The notes under the pieces are model-generated. The model did not search any database. It was not told the DNA's origin and saw nothing but the letters and a program-made list of their open reading frames with translations. From Sphingomonas paeninsulae (GTDB lineage Bacteria > Pseudomonadota > Alphaproteobacteria > Sphingomonadales > Sphingomonadaceae): 64,000 bases of DNA. The stretch is from assembly GCF_003660165.1 (NCBI RefSeq), contig NZ_CP032829.1:2245001-2309000 (forward strand). Direction: 5' to 3'. The position numbers were made by a program, and so were the translations under genes. Shown here one piece after another: positions 44,952 to 54,233 of the stretch (position 1 is the first letter of the stretch; each line of letters opens with the position of its first letter).

Positions 44952-46154
44952 TTATACCCGAACTCGCATCGGCGCGATCATCGAGACCATCAGCGCTGCA
45001 ATCGCGGTCACGACTGCGCTCCACAAGATCACCACAAGCACGCCGACCCCTTGGGCGAGCGTTTGTGTCAGCAGACCGACCCCTTCGTCAAAGCCGGGGC
45101 CACCGAATGTGGGTGATACGAATACGGGAAATGCGATCGCTCCCACGATTCCGCCGCATCCGCTCGACACGAACGCGCTCGCTGTCGAGCCGACATTTAG
45201 CCGGGTAATAAATATGGACCCCGCCCACGCTGCTATCGCGCCCAGAACGCCGAGCGCAATTGCACCACCGGGGCCGACGAATGCGGCTCCGGTGCTAATC
45301 GCGGCAAGCCCTGCGATTGCCGCGGTCCCGAAGCTGTAATCACCGGACGTATTTCTTCGCCAACGGGCAATCGCAAAGCCGGTCAGCAATGCCGCGCTCG
45401 CGGCAAACTGCGCGTTCAACATTGCCGTTGCCGCGTCGTTGCCACCGCTAAGCGCCGCGCCGCCGATGACGCCTGACCAGCCGATCCAGACCAGCCACAG
45501 ACCCGCCAGCGTCAAACGGCCATCGCCTGCTACATTGCCTTGTCCCGGCCCGAGCAACAGCGCGATGACCAATGTGGCAGTTCCTGCTGCCACCTGCACG
45601 ACCATCCCGCCGCCGAAATCCAATACGCCCAGTTCGGCCAGCCAGCCACCACCCCAGATCCAGTGAGCGATGGGCGCATAAACAATCAGGCTCCATATCG
45701 CGATGAATCCCGTCAGCCAGCCGATGCGCGCACGATTAGCGATCGAGGACACCATGATGCCCACCGCAAACACAGCGATCGAAAGTTCGAACAAGGCGTA
45801 AACTGTGTCTGAGATCGTAGCGTCAGCGCGTAACTCGGCCATATTACCCAGCATTGCATTGCCGCTGCCACCGATGATCGAACTGCCTTCGCCGAATGCA
45901 AGGCTGTATCCGATGATAGCGAACATGAGCGACGCGATGGCGACCGATACGAACATCGCTGTGCCATGATCACTTTCTCGGTCGCGGCCATGAAAGAGCG
46001 CAAGGCCGGGCAGAGCGGCAAATAATGCGATCGCCGACGCGGCCAATACCCATGCGCTGTCGCCGCTGTCGGCAACTATGATCGGTTGCCCCTGTGCCGC
46101 AGTCGCTCCAAAAACGGAAAGCGCCGTAAGCGCCGGACGGTAAATGCTTTTCAT
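44952..46154 (-). CDS. Ammonium transporter (Amt) family protein with altered pore
   Basis: 400 aa with an N-terminal signal-like segment and about eleven membrane spans. The Amt framework is clear: PIAHWIWGGGWLAELGVLDF, GLWLVWIGWSGVIGG and GGIVGAIAFPVF. However, the two pore histidines of Amt (E. coli His168 and His318) are replaced: LDFGGGMVVQVAAG has Gln where VVH is expected, and the second site reads SSGCGGIVG instead of VHGVGG. The Phe gate (GWFGFNAG) is also changed (GWSGVIGG). It is unlikely to move ammonium in the standard way and could be a sensor or a transporter of something else. No glnK is adjacent. Confidence 0.88.
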   Translation of the reverse strand: MKSIYRPALTALSVFGATAAQGQPIIVADSGDSAWVLAASAIALFAALPGLALFHGRDRESDHGTAMFVSVAIASLMFAIIGYSLAFGEGSSIIGGSGNAMLGNMAELRADATISDTVYALFELSIAVFAVGIMVSSIANRARIGWLTGFIAIWSLIVYAPIAHWIWGGGWLAELGVLDFGGGMVVQVAAGTATLVIALLLGPGQGNVAGDGRLTLAGLWLVWIGWSGVIGGAALSGGNDAATAMLNAQFAASAALLTGFAIARWRRNTSGDYSFGTAAIAGLAAISTGAAFVGPGGAIALGVLGAIAAWAGSIFITRLNVGSTASAFVSSGCGGIVGAIAFPVFVSPTFGGPGFDEGVGLLTQTLAQGVGVLVVILWSAVVTAIAALMVSMIAPMRVRV

Positions 46155-46259
46155 TCCGCCCTGCGTAAACGTCGCAGGTTAAGGCTTCAACACCAGCGGG
46201 TTTCACGCCCCGGACGGCATCCGATTGACGCGCGCGCCCCGAACGGTCAATCGAACGCA

Positions 46260-46733
46260 ATGCGCATCCTTATTCACACTCTCATCCTTTGCTCGCTCGC
46301 TATTCCGGGCGCGGCAGTTGCCGAACGCAAGGCTCCCTATTGGGCGTCGATAAGCGCGGGCAAGGCGCGTATGCGAAGCGGGCCGGGGCGTCAGTTTCCC
46401 GCGACATGGATGTATCAACGTGTTGGATTGCCGGTGAAAGTGCTGGAAATCTATCCGAACTGGCGCAAGATTCAGGATCCCGATGGTACCACGGGATGGG
46501 TACAGGGCAATTTGTTGAGCGATAATCGTACCGCTATCGTAACCGGGGGTATTCGCGAAATGCGCGCTGCCGCTGCAGCAGGTGCTTCCGTGGTGTGGCG
46601 CGCCGAACCGGGCGTGATCGGATTGCTGAAACAATGCGACCGTGGCTGGTGCCTGTTCGACGTGAAGGGCCACAACGGCTATATAGAGATTGCCCATATC
46701 TGGGGCGCGGCGGCTGATGAACGCCTGCCGTGA
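46260..46733 (+). CDS. Exported SH3-domain protein (DUF1058 / SH3_4 type)
   Basis: 157 aa from ATG 46260, with signal peptide LIHTLILCSLAIPGAAVAE. Bacterial SH3-like repeats follow: ARMRSGPGRQFPATWMYQRVG, PNWRKIQDPDGTTGWVQGNL and later SVVWRAEPGVIGLLKQCDRGW plus CLFDVKGHNGYIE. Such periplasmic proteins are thought to bind cell-wall peptides, but function is unproven. The stop overlaps the GTG of the next gene (GTGA). It is divergent from amt across 105 bases. Confidence 0.87.
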   Translation: MRILIHTLILCSLAIPGAAVAERKAPYWASISAGKARMRSGPGRQFPATWMYQRVGLPVKVLEIYPNWRKIQDPDGTTGWVQGNLLSDNRTAIVTGGIREMRAAAAAGASVVWRAEPGVIGLLKQCDRGWCLFDVKGHNGYIEIAHIWGAAADERLP

Positions 46734-47467
46734 CCCTGATCGAATGGGGTGCCGGCGGGTTCATTGCAGGGGCAATCGCTGGTAGCTTCATAGCGACTCT
46801 CGCCGTCCGTTGGCCATCGGGAAAGGCAACAAACGGTCGATCGGAGTGCGACACCTGTACCGTTCAGTTGCGCTGGTTCGAACTGGTTCCGCTAATCAGC
46901 TTCATCATCCTGCGTGGTAAATGCCGACGATGCGGCGCGAAGATCACCCGCGAGCATTTTTTAATCGAGCTGATCTGCGCGCTGATCGGAGCGTTGGCCC
47001 TTATAATGGTTCCGGGCGGGGAAGGAGTCGCGGGGGCGTATTTTGGGTGGCTTCTGGTTGCCCTTGCGATTCTTGATTTCCGGTATTTCTGGTTGCCTGA
47101 TCGGCTTACATTTTTGCTCGGTGCCACGGGGTTCTTGACGGGAGCTTTGGGTTTGTATCCCTCCTTGAGCGATCGGATGATCGGCGGCGCGGTTGGCTAT
47201 ACCGTTCTGAGACTAATCGCCTGGGGTTACTACAGGCTACGTGGTCAGCGAGGCATGGGCGCGGGAGATCCAAAGATGCTCGGCGCAATCGGTCTCTGGC
47301 TTGGTTGGCAGGTGCTGCCGTTTGTGCTGCTCGGTGCCAGCATGGTCGGCCTGGCTTTAATCTTGGTCCAGTTCTTTCGAAAACCGCCAGTGACTGCGCA
47401 AACCCGGCTTCCGCTCGGTGGCATGATGGCGGTCGCTGCGTTTCCGATCTGGCTCTTTATCCGCTAG
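46730..47467 (+). CDS. Prepilin peptidase/methylase (PilD-like, A24A)
   Basis: 245 aa from GTG 46730. The N-terminal Cys tetrad (CDTC and CRRC) of the zinc-binding methylase domain is present, followed by the catalytic aspartates in LDFRYFWLPDRLT and GQRGMGAGDPKMLGA. It is a full-length type IV prepilin peptidase, larger than CpaA in the cpa locus. It would process type IV or type II secretion pseudopilins. No pil or gsp genes lie here. It overlaps the SH3 gene and, at its end, the convergent eda gene. Confidence 0.88.
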   Translation: MTLIEWGAGGFIAGAIAGSFIATLAVRWPSGKATNGRSECDTCTVQLRWFELVPLISFIILRGKCRRCGAKITREHFLIELICALIGALALIMVPGGEGVAGAYFGWLLVALAILDFRYFWLPDRLTFLLGATGFLTGALGLYPSLSDRMIGGAVGYTVLRLIAWGYYRLRGQRGMGAGDPKMLGAIGLWLGWQVLPFVLLGASMVGLALILVQFFRKPPVTAQTRLPLGGMMAVAAFPIWLFIR

Positions 47468-48070
47468 CGAGTCGAGCGGCCGCCTTTGCGTTGCGCTCGA
47501 TCGTCGCGACGTCCAATGTACCCTTTGGAATGATCCAGCTTCCACCTACACAAGTGACGAAATCTTCGGCAAGCCATTCCGGTGCCGTGTCGAGCGTAAT
47601 CCCACCGGTGGGACAAAACCGCGCCTTTCCAAACGGTGCAGCGAGAGCGCGGAGCGCAGGAAGCCCCCCGATGCGATCGCCGGGAAAAATTTGAACCGCG
47701 ACAAACCCAGATCGAGGCCACGCATCAGATCGCCGGCGTTTGAGATTCCCGGCAAAAAGGGAATGCCGCTCGCTATCGCAGCCTTGCCTAGCGGTTCGGT
47801 CAATCCCGGACTGACGATGAACTTTGCTCCGGCCTTGATCGCGGCATCCAGATCGCTTGGGTTGAGGACAGTTCCTGCTCCGACGATCGCGCCCTTTACG
47901 CAGGACATCTCCGCAATCACGTCGAGCGCCGCTGGGGTCCGAAGCGTGACTTCGAGCACGCGGACGCCGCCAGCGACAAGGGCTTCGGCTATGGGTTGTG
48001 CTTGGGAGATATCGTCGATGACCAGAACCGGAATGACCGGTCCATCGCGCATGATCGTTTCGACGTTCAT
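47457..48070 (-). pseudogene. eda: KDPG aldolase, broken by a one-base frameshift
   Basis: The first 131 or so residues (MNVETIMRDGPVIPVLVIDD, VLEVTLRTPAALDVI, GAGTVLNPSDLDAAIKAGA, FKFFPA) read as KDPG aldolase, ending at ASGG. Then the frame shifts at the C run 47664-47669. In the other frame the continuation LPALRALAAPFGKARFCPTG, ending KAAARLASG, is perfect Eda with a stop at 47457-47459. Six bases stand where seven are needed. The repaired protein is 204 aa, normal for Eda. It cleaves KDPG to pyruvate and glyceraldehyde-3-phosphate, the last Entner-Doudoroff step. A homopolymer error is likely. It overlaps glk by 4 bases. Confidence 0.9.
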
Positions 48071-49035
48071 CGGGTATGCTCCATTGCGAAAGCGGCTGCT
48101 GCGCCGAACAGGCCGGGTTGATCGAGGGTTATGAGCTTAACCGGCATAGCTGCCATCATCGGTTCGAAGCGGCCCTTTGCGACGAAGCGCTGGGCAAAGC
48201 CGGATCGGGGAAGATGTCCCGCGATCCGCGCGCCCAACCCTCCAGCAATGACGACAGCGTTGCCGCCCTGAGCCAAGGCCAGATCGCCCGCGACGGAACC
48301 GAGTGCCATGCAGAAACGGTCGAGCGCGGCAACGGCGAGCGTGTCAGTGCCGTCGAGTGCTGCCGTCCAGAGCTCTTTGTCGTCGCGCACGATGACAATC
48401 TTCTTTTCGATTTTCGCCAGTGCTTCGTAAATGTGTTGGAGTCCGGGGCCGGAGACGATGCGTTCGGCGGAGACACGGCGGTATTTTGCGCGGAGGTCGC
48501 CCAGCAAAGCGTCTTCGAACCGGTCCATTGGAGCATAATCCACATGGCCGCCCTCTGTCGCGTTGACGTGGTAGCGTTCATCCGCCCGGAATACATAGGA
48601 TACGCCGAGGCCGGTCCCGGGCCCGACAACGGTGATTACTCCTTTATGCGGTAGGGCCACATCGGGTCCGCATAAGTGACTGAAATACTGGTCATTTGCC
48701 TGAGCGACTGCGTGACCGACCGCGCCGAAATCATTGACCAAAGTGAATTGATCGACATTCAGGCGCGAGGGGATGAGTCCTGGGCGGACTGTCCAGTGGC
48801 TGTTCGTCAGTTGTAGAACCTCGCCGCTGACCGGCCCCGCAAATGCAATGCCCGTGGCGCGTGGAAGTGGCGCGCCGATCGCGACACCGAATGCCACCCA
48901 AGCAGACTGAAAACTCGCATATTCGGCGGTTTTCAGGGTCAATGCCTCGCCGATGCTGACAACTTTGCCATCGGCCACTTCAGCGAGGGCGAAGCGGGCG
49001 TGTGTGCCACCGATATCTACTGAGACGATTTGCAT
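48067..49035 (-). CDS. glk: Glucokinase
   Basis: 322 aa. The ATP-binding motif VDIGGTHARFALAEV, the sugar-binding LVNDFGAVGHAVA, VVGPGTGLGVSYVF and NATEGGHVDYAP are standard for the proteobacterial glucokinase family. It phosphorylates glucose to glucose-6-phosphate for Zwf. It overlaps the eda start (ATGA) and is 1 base from edd, in the operon zwf-edd-glk-eda. Confidence 0.95.
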   Translation of the reverse strand: MQIVSVDIGGTHARFALAEVADGKVVSIGEALTLKTAEYASFQSAWVAFGVAIGAPLPRATGIAFAGPVSGEVLQLTNSHWTVRPGLIPSRLNVDQFTLVNDFGAVGHAVAQANDQYFSHLCGPDVALPHKGVITVVGPGTGLGVSYVFRADERYHVNATEGGHVDYAPMDRFEDALLGDLRAKYRRVSAERIVSGPGLQHIYEALAKIEKKIVIVRDDKELWTAALDGTDTLAVAALDRFCMALGSVAGDLALAQGGNAVVIAGGLGARIAGHLPRSGFAQRFVAKGRFEPMMAAMPVKLITLDQPGLFGAAAAFAMEHTR

Positions 49036-49036
49036 A

Positions 49037-50848
49037 TTATAACCCCGCAGCCATCAACATCGCCGAGGCACCCGCTTCGGCACCATCCGATCCGTGTCGC
49101 ATGAACGAAAACAGTTCGCGCCCCGTGCCGACTGCCGGTGGAGGGGTAGGGGCAGCAATGCGGCTGGAGAGATCAGCTTTGGTAGAAAGCGTTCCAGAGA
49201 CGGCATCGACGCGGACGATATCGCCATCGCGCAATTGTGCCAGCGCGCCGTTATTCGCAGCTTCTGGCGTAACATGGATTGCGGCCGGGACTTTGCCGCT
49301 GGCGCCGGACATTCGCCCATCGGTCACGAGTGCGACGCGGAACCCGCGATCCTGAAGCACGCCCAGCGCCGGGGTCAGTTTGTGCAATTCGGGCATACCG
49401 TTGGCTTGAGGCCCCTGAAACCTGACTACAACGATAACATCGCGTTCCAGATCACCGGATTTGAACGCAGCGAGCACGTCGTCCTGCGTCTCGAACACTG
49501 CGCAAGGTGCCTCCACGATCCAGCGTTCCTCGACAACTGCGCTGGTTTTTATCACGCACCGGCCAAGGTTGCCGCGAAGTAAACGCATCCCACCATCGGG
49601 CGCGAAAGGCGCAGAGACCGGGCGTACCATTTCTTCGTTTCGCGAAACTGTGATTGGCTGCCACATCAGGGATTCACCGATCAAAACCGGTTCCTGACCA
49701 TAATCGGTCAGATCCCCCCGAGCGACGGTCATAATGTCGCGATGGAGCAGCCCGCTTTCCAGCAACTGGTAAATGATGAACCCGATCCCACCGGCTTGAT
49801 GAAAGTCGTTCACGTCGCCCGAACCGTTTGGATATATTCGCGCGATCAGCGGGACTGCTGCCGACAACGCGTCGAAATCCTCCCAGTCGATAACAATGCC
49901 AGCCGCCCGCGCGATAGCAGGAAGGTGGATTGCGTGATTGGTCGATCCGCCGGTTGCCAGCAGTCCAACGATCGCATTGACGATCGCTTTTTCATCGACG
50001 CACTGCCCGAGCGGGCGATAATCGTCTCCATTCCAGCCGATTGCCGCCAGTCGGTGGACCGCAGCGCGCGTCAGTTCGCCACGCAATCGCGTACCCGGAT
50101 TGACGAATGCGGCACCCGGCATGTGCAGGCCCATCACTTCCATCATCATCTGGTTGGAATTCGCCGTGCCATAAAAGGTGCAGGTTCCGGCGTCGTGATA
50201 ACTGGCCGATTCAGCCTCGAGGAGTTCGGTGGTTCCGACTTTTCCTTCGGCAAACAGTTGCCGGATGCGCTGCTTTTCCTTGTTGGCCAGCCCGGACGCC
50301 ATCGGTCCGCCGGGGATCAGGATGGCCGGGAGATGCCCAAAGCGGAGCGCACCCATCAACAGGCCGGGCACGATCTTGTCACAGATGCCGAGCAGCGCAA
50401 CGCCTTCGAACATAGCGTGGCTTAAACCAACGGCAGTTGACAGGGCTATCGTGTCGCGGCTGAATAGCGACAGGTCCATGCCTGCCTGACCCTGCGTCAC
50501 GCCATCGCACATCGCCGGCACGCCGCCCGCAACCTGAGCCGAAGCACCGGCTTCCCGAGCGGCAATTTTTATCATCTCTGGATAGCGGCCATAGGGCTGA
50601 TGCGCCGACAGCATGTCATTATAGGAAGTGACGATGCCTATGTTCATCGCATTGCCCTCGCGGATGAGGGGCTTGTCTACGCCAGCCGCCGCAAATCCGT
50701 GGGCGAGATTACCACAGGACAAATTGTGCCGGTTCGTTCCTGCCTCACGCTGGCGGTCCATAAGATCGAGATAGGCTGCGCGTGAGGAGCGTGATCGATG
50801 GATAACCCGATCGGTGACTGCGCTGAGTATTTTGTTCAGTTCAGTCAT
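49037..50848 (-). CDS. edd: 6-phosphogluconate dehydratase
   Basis: 603 aa, the full IlvD/Edd family length. [60 protein letters not shown] and [20 protein letters not shown] contain the Fe-S ligands and substrate motifs of Edd. It dehydrates 6-phosphogluconate to KDPG. It overlaps the zwf gene by 8 bases, and glk follows. Confidence 0.96.
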   Translation of the reverse strand: MTELNKILSAVTDRVIHRSRSSRAAYLDLMDRQREAGTNRHNLSCGNLAHGFAAAGVDKPLIREGNAMNIGIVTSYNDMLSAHQPYGRYPEMIKIAAREAGASAQVAGGVPAMCDGVTQGQAGMDLSLFSRDTIALSTAVGLSHAMFEGVALLGICDKIVPGLLMGALRFGHLPAILIPGGPMASGLANKEKQRIRQLFAEGKVGTTELLEAESASYHDAGTCTFYGTANSNQMMMEVMGLHMPGAAFVNPGTRLRGELTRAAVHRLAAIGWNGDDYRPLGQCVDEKAIVNAIVGLLATGGSTNHAIHLPAIARAAGIVIDWEDFDALSAAVPLIARIYPNGSGDVNDFHQAGGIGFIIYQLLESGLLHRDIMTVARGDLTDYGQEPVLIGESLMWQPITVSRNEEMVRPVSAPFAPDGGMRLLRGNLGRCVIKTSAVVEERWIVEAPCAVFETQDDVLAAFKSGDLERDVIVVVRFQGPQANGMPELHKLTPALGVLQDRGFRVALVTDGRMSGASGKVPAAIHVTPEAANNGALAQLRDGDIVRVDAVSGTLSTKADLSSRIAAPTPPPAVGTGRELFSFMRHGSDGAEAGASAMLMAAGL

Positions 50849-52292
50849 GCCAACTGGCCCCGTCGCGTTCGATCATACCCATCGCAGCCGACGGTCCCCA
50901 GCTTCCTGCGGTGTACGGTTTGGCGTTGATCCCTGCGGATTTCCACGCCGTGTGAATCGAGTCCACCCAGGTCCACGCTGCTTCTATTTCATCACGCCGA
51001 ACGAATAGCGTCGTGTCGCCTTCGAGCAGGTCCAGCAAAAGCCGTTCATAAGCGATGCGCCGCCGTTTGCCCGCAAATGTCGTAGCAAGGCTGACATCGA
51101 GACCGACGTTGGCAAGTTCGATGCCCTCGCGATCGAGACCCGGTTCCTTGGTCATGATTTGCAGGCCGATGCCCTCATGAGGTTGTAACCGGATGACAAG
51201 CGCATTGGGTTCCAAACCGGTGCCCCGCGGCGAAAATATAGAATGCGGCACTGGGCGAAACTGGATCAATATTTCGGAATGGCGAGTGGGTAATCGTTTG
51301 CCGGTACGAAGATAAAAGGGGACTCCGCGCCAGCGCCAGTTGTCGAGATGTGCCTTTACCGCAACGAATGTCTCTGTGTTCGACTTGCCGCCAAGTTCGT
51401 CGGCATAACCGACCACCGGCTGCCCGTCGATCGCTCCGGCGGTATATTGCCCCTTCACGCTATGGGTCGCAGCGTCGCCGTTATTAAGCGGGCGAAGCGA
51501 ACGCAGAACCTTTACCTTTTCATCGCGGATGGCCGTTGCCGTATAACTCGCTGGCGGCTCCATCGCGACAAGAGCGAGTAGCTGGAGCATATGGTTTTGC
51601 ACCATGTCCGAAAGCGCACCGACGCCATCATAATAAGAAACGCGACCTTCCAGTCCGACGGTTTCGGCGACGGTGATCTGGACATGTTCGATCGACGTTG
51701 CATTCCATAGCGGTTCGAACATCGTATTGCCGAAACGCAGGACCAAAAGATTCTGAACCGTTTCCTTGCCGAGATAATGATCGACCCGGAAGATATTTTC
51801 CTCGTCGAACGATTGGCCGACCGCTGCGTTAACCTCGCGGCTGGATGGCAAGTCATGGCCGATCGGCTTTTCCATTGCGATGCGGGTGAGGGGGCCGGTC
51901 AGGTTCACCGATTCCAGACCGGCAACGACAGGCGCGAATAAGCCGGGCGGCGTCGATAGGTAAAACGCGATGCCGCCGTCTTTGAACGGTGCGGCCTTTT
52001 CCGCCAGATTGTTGAAATCGTTGGGATTATCGCTCGATACGGCGCAATATTCGATGCGATCGAGAAACGTCGCAGCTTTGTCGGCATCGTAAAGTTCGAG
52101 CGACTGGAGCGAAACATGAACCTGAGAGCGGAAGCCGTCGGTGTCTATTGCCGAACGCGCCGATGCGATGATCCTGAATTTTGCTGGAAGAAGGCCATCG
52201 CAGGAAAGATTATAGAGCGAAGGGAACAGCATACGCTGAGCCAGGTCACCCGTGGCACCAAACAGCACGAATGTTTCGAACGATCGCGACAT
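50841..52292 (-). CDS. zwf: Glucose-6-phosphate dehydrogenase
   Basis: 483 aa from ATG 52292 ([20 protein letters not shown]). The reading frame extends upstream to 52352 without conservation. The NADP-binding [15 protein letters not shown] and the active-site [15 protein letters not shown] are typical. It makes 6-phosphogluconolactone and NADPH, feeding edd. First gene of the Entner-Doudoroff operon. The 256 bases before it hold a TTAATTAAAT segment that may be the promoter, and no other gene. No pgl gene lies in the operon. Confidence 0.95.
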   Translation of the reverse strand: MSRSFETFVLFGATGDLAQRMLFPSLYNLSCDGLLPAKFRIIASARSAIDTDGFRSQVHVSLQSLELYDADKAATFLDRIEYCAVSSDNPNDFNNLAEKAAPFKDGGIAFYLSTPPGLFAPVVAGLESVNLTGPLTRIAMEKPIGHDLPSSREVNAAVGQSFDEENIFRVDHYLGKETVQNLLVLRFGNTMFEPLWNATSIEHVQITVAETVGLEGRVSYYDGVGALSDMVQNHMLQLLALVAMEPPASYTATAIRDEKVKVLRSLRPLNNGDAATHSVKGQYTAGAIDGQPVVGYADELGGKSNTETFVAVKAHLDNWRWRGVPFYLRTGKRLPTRHSEILIQFRPVPHSIFSPRGTGLEPNALVIRLQPHEGIGLQIMTKEPGLDREGIELANVGLDVSLATTFAGKRRRIAYERLLLDLLEGDTTLFVRRDEIEAAWTWVDSIHTAWKSAGINAKPYTAGSWGPSAAMGMIERDGASWHD

Positions 52293-52548
52293 ATGGAGCC
52301 TTTGCTGGAGAAGCTTTGAGTGTAGCCAGCCGACTAGCCGATGCAAGGACAACGGTGCGAATCGCCGCTGCTCTTCGTTCCTGAAACGCGGCGGCGGTAT
52401 TTAATTAAGTTGGGACGCGGGACCGCCAGAAGCTGGTTTGCGTTGAATACGGTTGACGCCAATTTTTACCGTTCCGCCGCGTCGAAAATGGACAGACAAG
52501 AATGAATGATTTGAATGGATGTCTCTAAGTACCGGATCGGAAATCTGG

Positions 52549-52812
52549 TTATTTGACGGCAACAGCCTCGACAGGCGCGCCGGCTGGATGGCGTTTGCCC
52601 CAGGCCACGGCCTGGGCGGCCTGTAGTTTGGCGCGTTCGACAGCGATCGTGGCGGCATCACCTGTTCTGACGGCCCGGCGTGTAATCATGGTCTGATGCG
52701 CGACGGCTTCGTCGGCCCTGCGCAGTTCGGACGCGTGAGTATCCACCGCCATTACTGGGACACTCAGGCAGCACGAAACGATTGCAACAAGAGCACCGCG
52801 GTAATTTCGCAT
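52549..52812 (-). CDS. Small exported protein of unknown function
   Basis: 87 aa. A clear Sec signal (MRNYRGALVAIVSCCLSVPV, cleavage near MAVDTHA) is followed by an alanine-rich helical stretch (LRRADEAVAHQTMITRRA, VERAKLQAAQAVAWGKRH). No known domain. It is a monocistronic minus-strand gene between the TIGR03032 gene and the zwf promoter. It could be a small periplasmic protein. Confidence 0.6.
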   Translation of the reverse strand: MRNYRGALVAIVSCCLSVPVMAVDTHASELRRADEAVAHQTMITRRAVRTGDAATIAVERAKLQAAQAVAWGKRHPAGAPVEAVAVK

Positions 52813-53056
52813 TGGGAACGTCCTCGATTCAACAGGACGTCAACGCGCTTACGGTGATCATGTTCCACGAACCGTGCCAAAAGGAAGGTTAGCTGATACT
52901 CTTGCAGAACTGAATTCGTACCGTGAGAGGGTGGGAATGGCGTTTTTTAGCGTCCTGCCCGATTGTATATTGCCGCGGAAAGCCGCCTCTCTTGTTGCTT
53001 GGCGTTCTTTGCGAAGGTGAAGGTGCAATGACGAGGGGTCATAACGGCCGTCACGC

Positions 53057-54178
53057 TCACTGTGGAACGCTGGTCGATTCCTTCTTCACATCGAAAGTCA
53101 GCCCGGATGGCAAATCAGAATCGAAACTGATCGTGCTTTCCACTTCCAGCGTGTTGGGTCCAAGCGACATTGGACAGGATGCGCCGGGGACGACTGCAAC
53201 GTCGAACAATTCGGCAACTGCACCGTCCAGCTTGATCCATTCGACGATATCCCCGTGACGCAGATTCACGATAAATATGCCGCACCACGGTTCACCATCG
53301 CGCTTCGCGATCTCTGCCTGAAGTGGCAAATCCTTAAACGTGCCGTCGCGCGGTTTCGACGCGGTGACGATCGCATAGCCGTTATGGATCGTCATGCCCC
53401 GCAGGAAGCCTGGGCAGAATGCGATATCCTCTTTGCTGCCCGTTTCGGGATCGACCCGCACAATCTGGCCGCGCCCGGAATCCAGCACGTATAGCTGACC
53501 ATCCGACAGTCGCGGACTATGGGGCATCGACAATTGATCGGTGACGACCTTGTTTGTTGCCACATCGATAACGACGCCACCAGAAATGCGGCGCTCACGC
53601 CAACCGGCGAGCATGTCGGTCTGGCTGACGGCAGAGACATAACGCGGTACGCCCTCGCTCATGGCAAGGCCATTTAAATGGCAACGATCCTCGCCGACCA
53701 GTTTTGATATGAAATCCGGCTTCCACAATGGACGAAAGCTGTGCTGCGGATCGACGGTCGCCAGACACGAATATTTGGTGTTCACGAAGATCAGTCGACC
53801 CGTGCGATCGACGCCCATTTCGTGAATATCGATGTCGCCGGTCGTATGTGCCTCACGCGGGATAAAAACGCGGTCGAATGTGCCGTTCCCTTTTTCACCG
53901 GGGCGCAGCATATTTTCCAGACGCCAGATCTGGAAGAGCGACCCGATGAAAAGGCGATTGCCATCGTGGCACAGCCCCATTGCGCGGACATAATTCTGTT
54001 GATTGAAGGACACCGTCCCGTCGGGTTGTACGCCAACCAGAAACAACTGGCCGGTCTGGTACGAGGTGTAGGCGAGGCTGACCCGGTTTGTGTTCAGCCA
54101 GTTCGGCAGCCCCCTGGAGACGGTAATTGCCGTCGCGCCGGGGTCGAGCGGCGTATCCTGCCGGCCAACGGTGGACAT
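53057..54178 (-). CDS. TIGR03032 family beta-propeller-like protein
   Basis: 373 aa. Repeated strand-turn blocks such as NRLFIGSLFQIWRLENML, IDIHEMGVDRTGRLIFVNT, EDRCHLNGLAMSEGVPRYVS, PHSPRLSDGQLYVLDSGRG and GFLRGMTIHNGYAIVTASKP are characteristic of the TIGR03032 family. There is no signal peptide. Its function is unknown. It starts just past the terminator of the neighbouring autotransporter on the same strand, so it is probably transcribed separately. Confidence 0.85.
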   Translation of the reverse strand: MSTVGRQDTPLDPGATAITVSRGLPNWLNTNRVSLAYTSYQTGQLFLVGVQPDGTVSFNQQNYVRAMGLCHDGNRLFIGSLFQIWRLENMLRPGEKGNGTFDRVFIPREAHTTGDIDIHEMGVDRTGRLIFVNTKYSCLATVDPQHSFRPLWKPDFISKLVGEDRCHLNGLAMSEGVPRYVSAVSQTDMLAGWRERRISGGVVIDVATNKVVTDQLSMPHSPRLSDGQLYVLDSGRGQIVRVDPETGSKEDIAFCPGFLRGMTIHNGYAIVTASKPRDGTFKDLPLQAEIAKRDGEPWCGIFIVNLRHGDIVEWIKLDGAVAELFDVAVVPGASCPMSLGPNTLEVESTISFDSDLPSGLTFDVKKESTSVPQ

Positions 54179-54181
54179 TAA

Positions 54182-54207
54182 AAGGCCCCCGCTTTCGCGG
54201 AGGCCTC
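54182..54207 (-). terminator. Rho-independent terminator of the repeat autotransporter
   Basis: On the minus strand AGGCCTCCGCGAAAGCGGGGGCC forms a GC-rich hairpin with a short GAAA loop, followed by TTTTAA. It lies 27 bases after the autotransporter stop and just before the TIGR03032 start. Confidence 0.85.
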
Positions 54208-54233
54208 CGTCACATGGTTATTCGCTTCGATCA

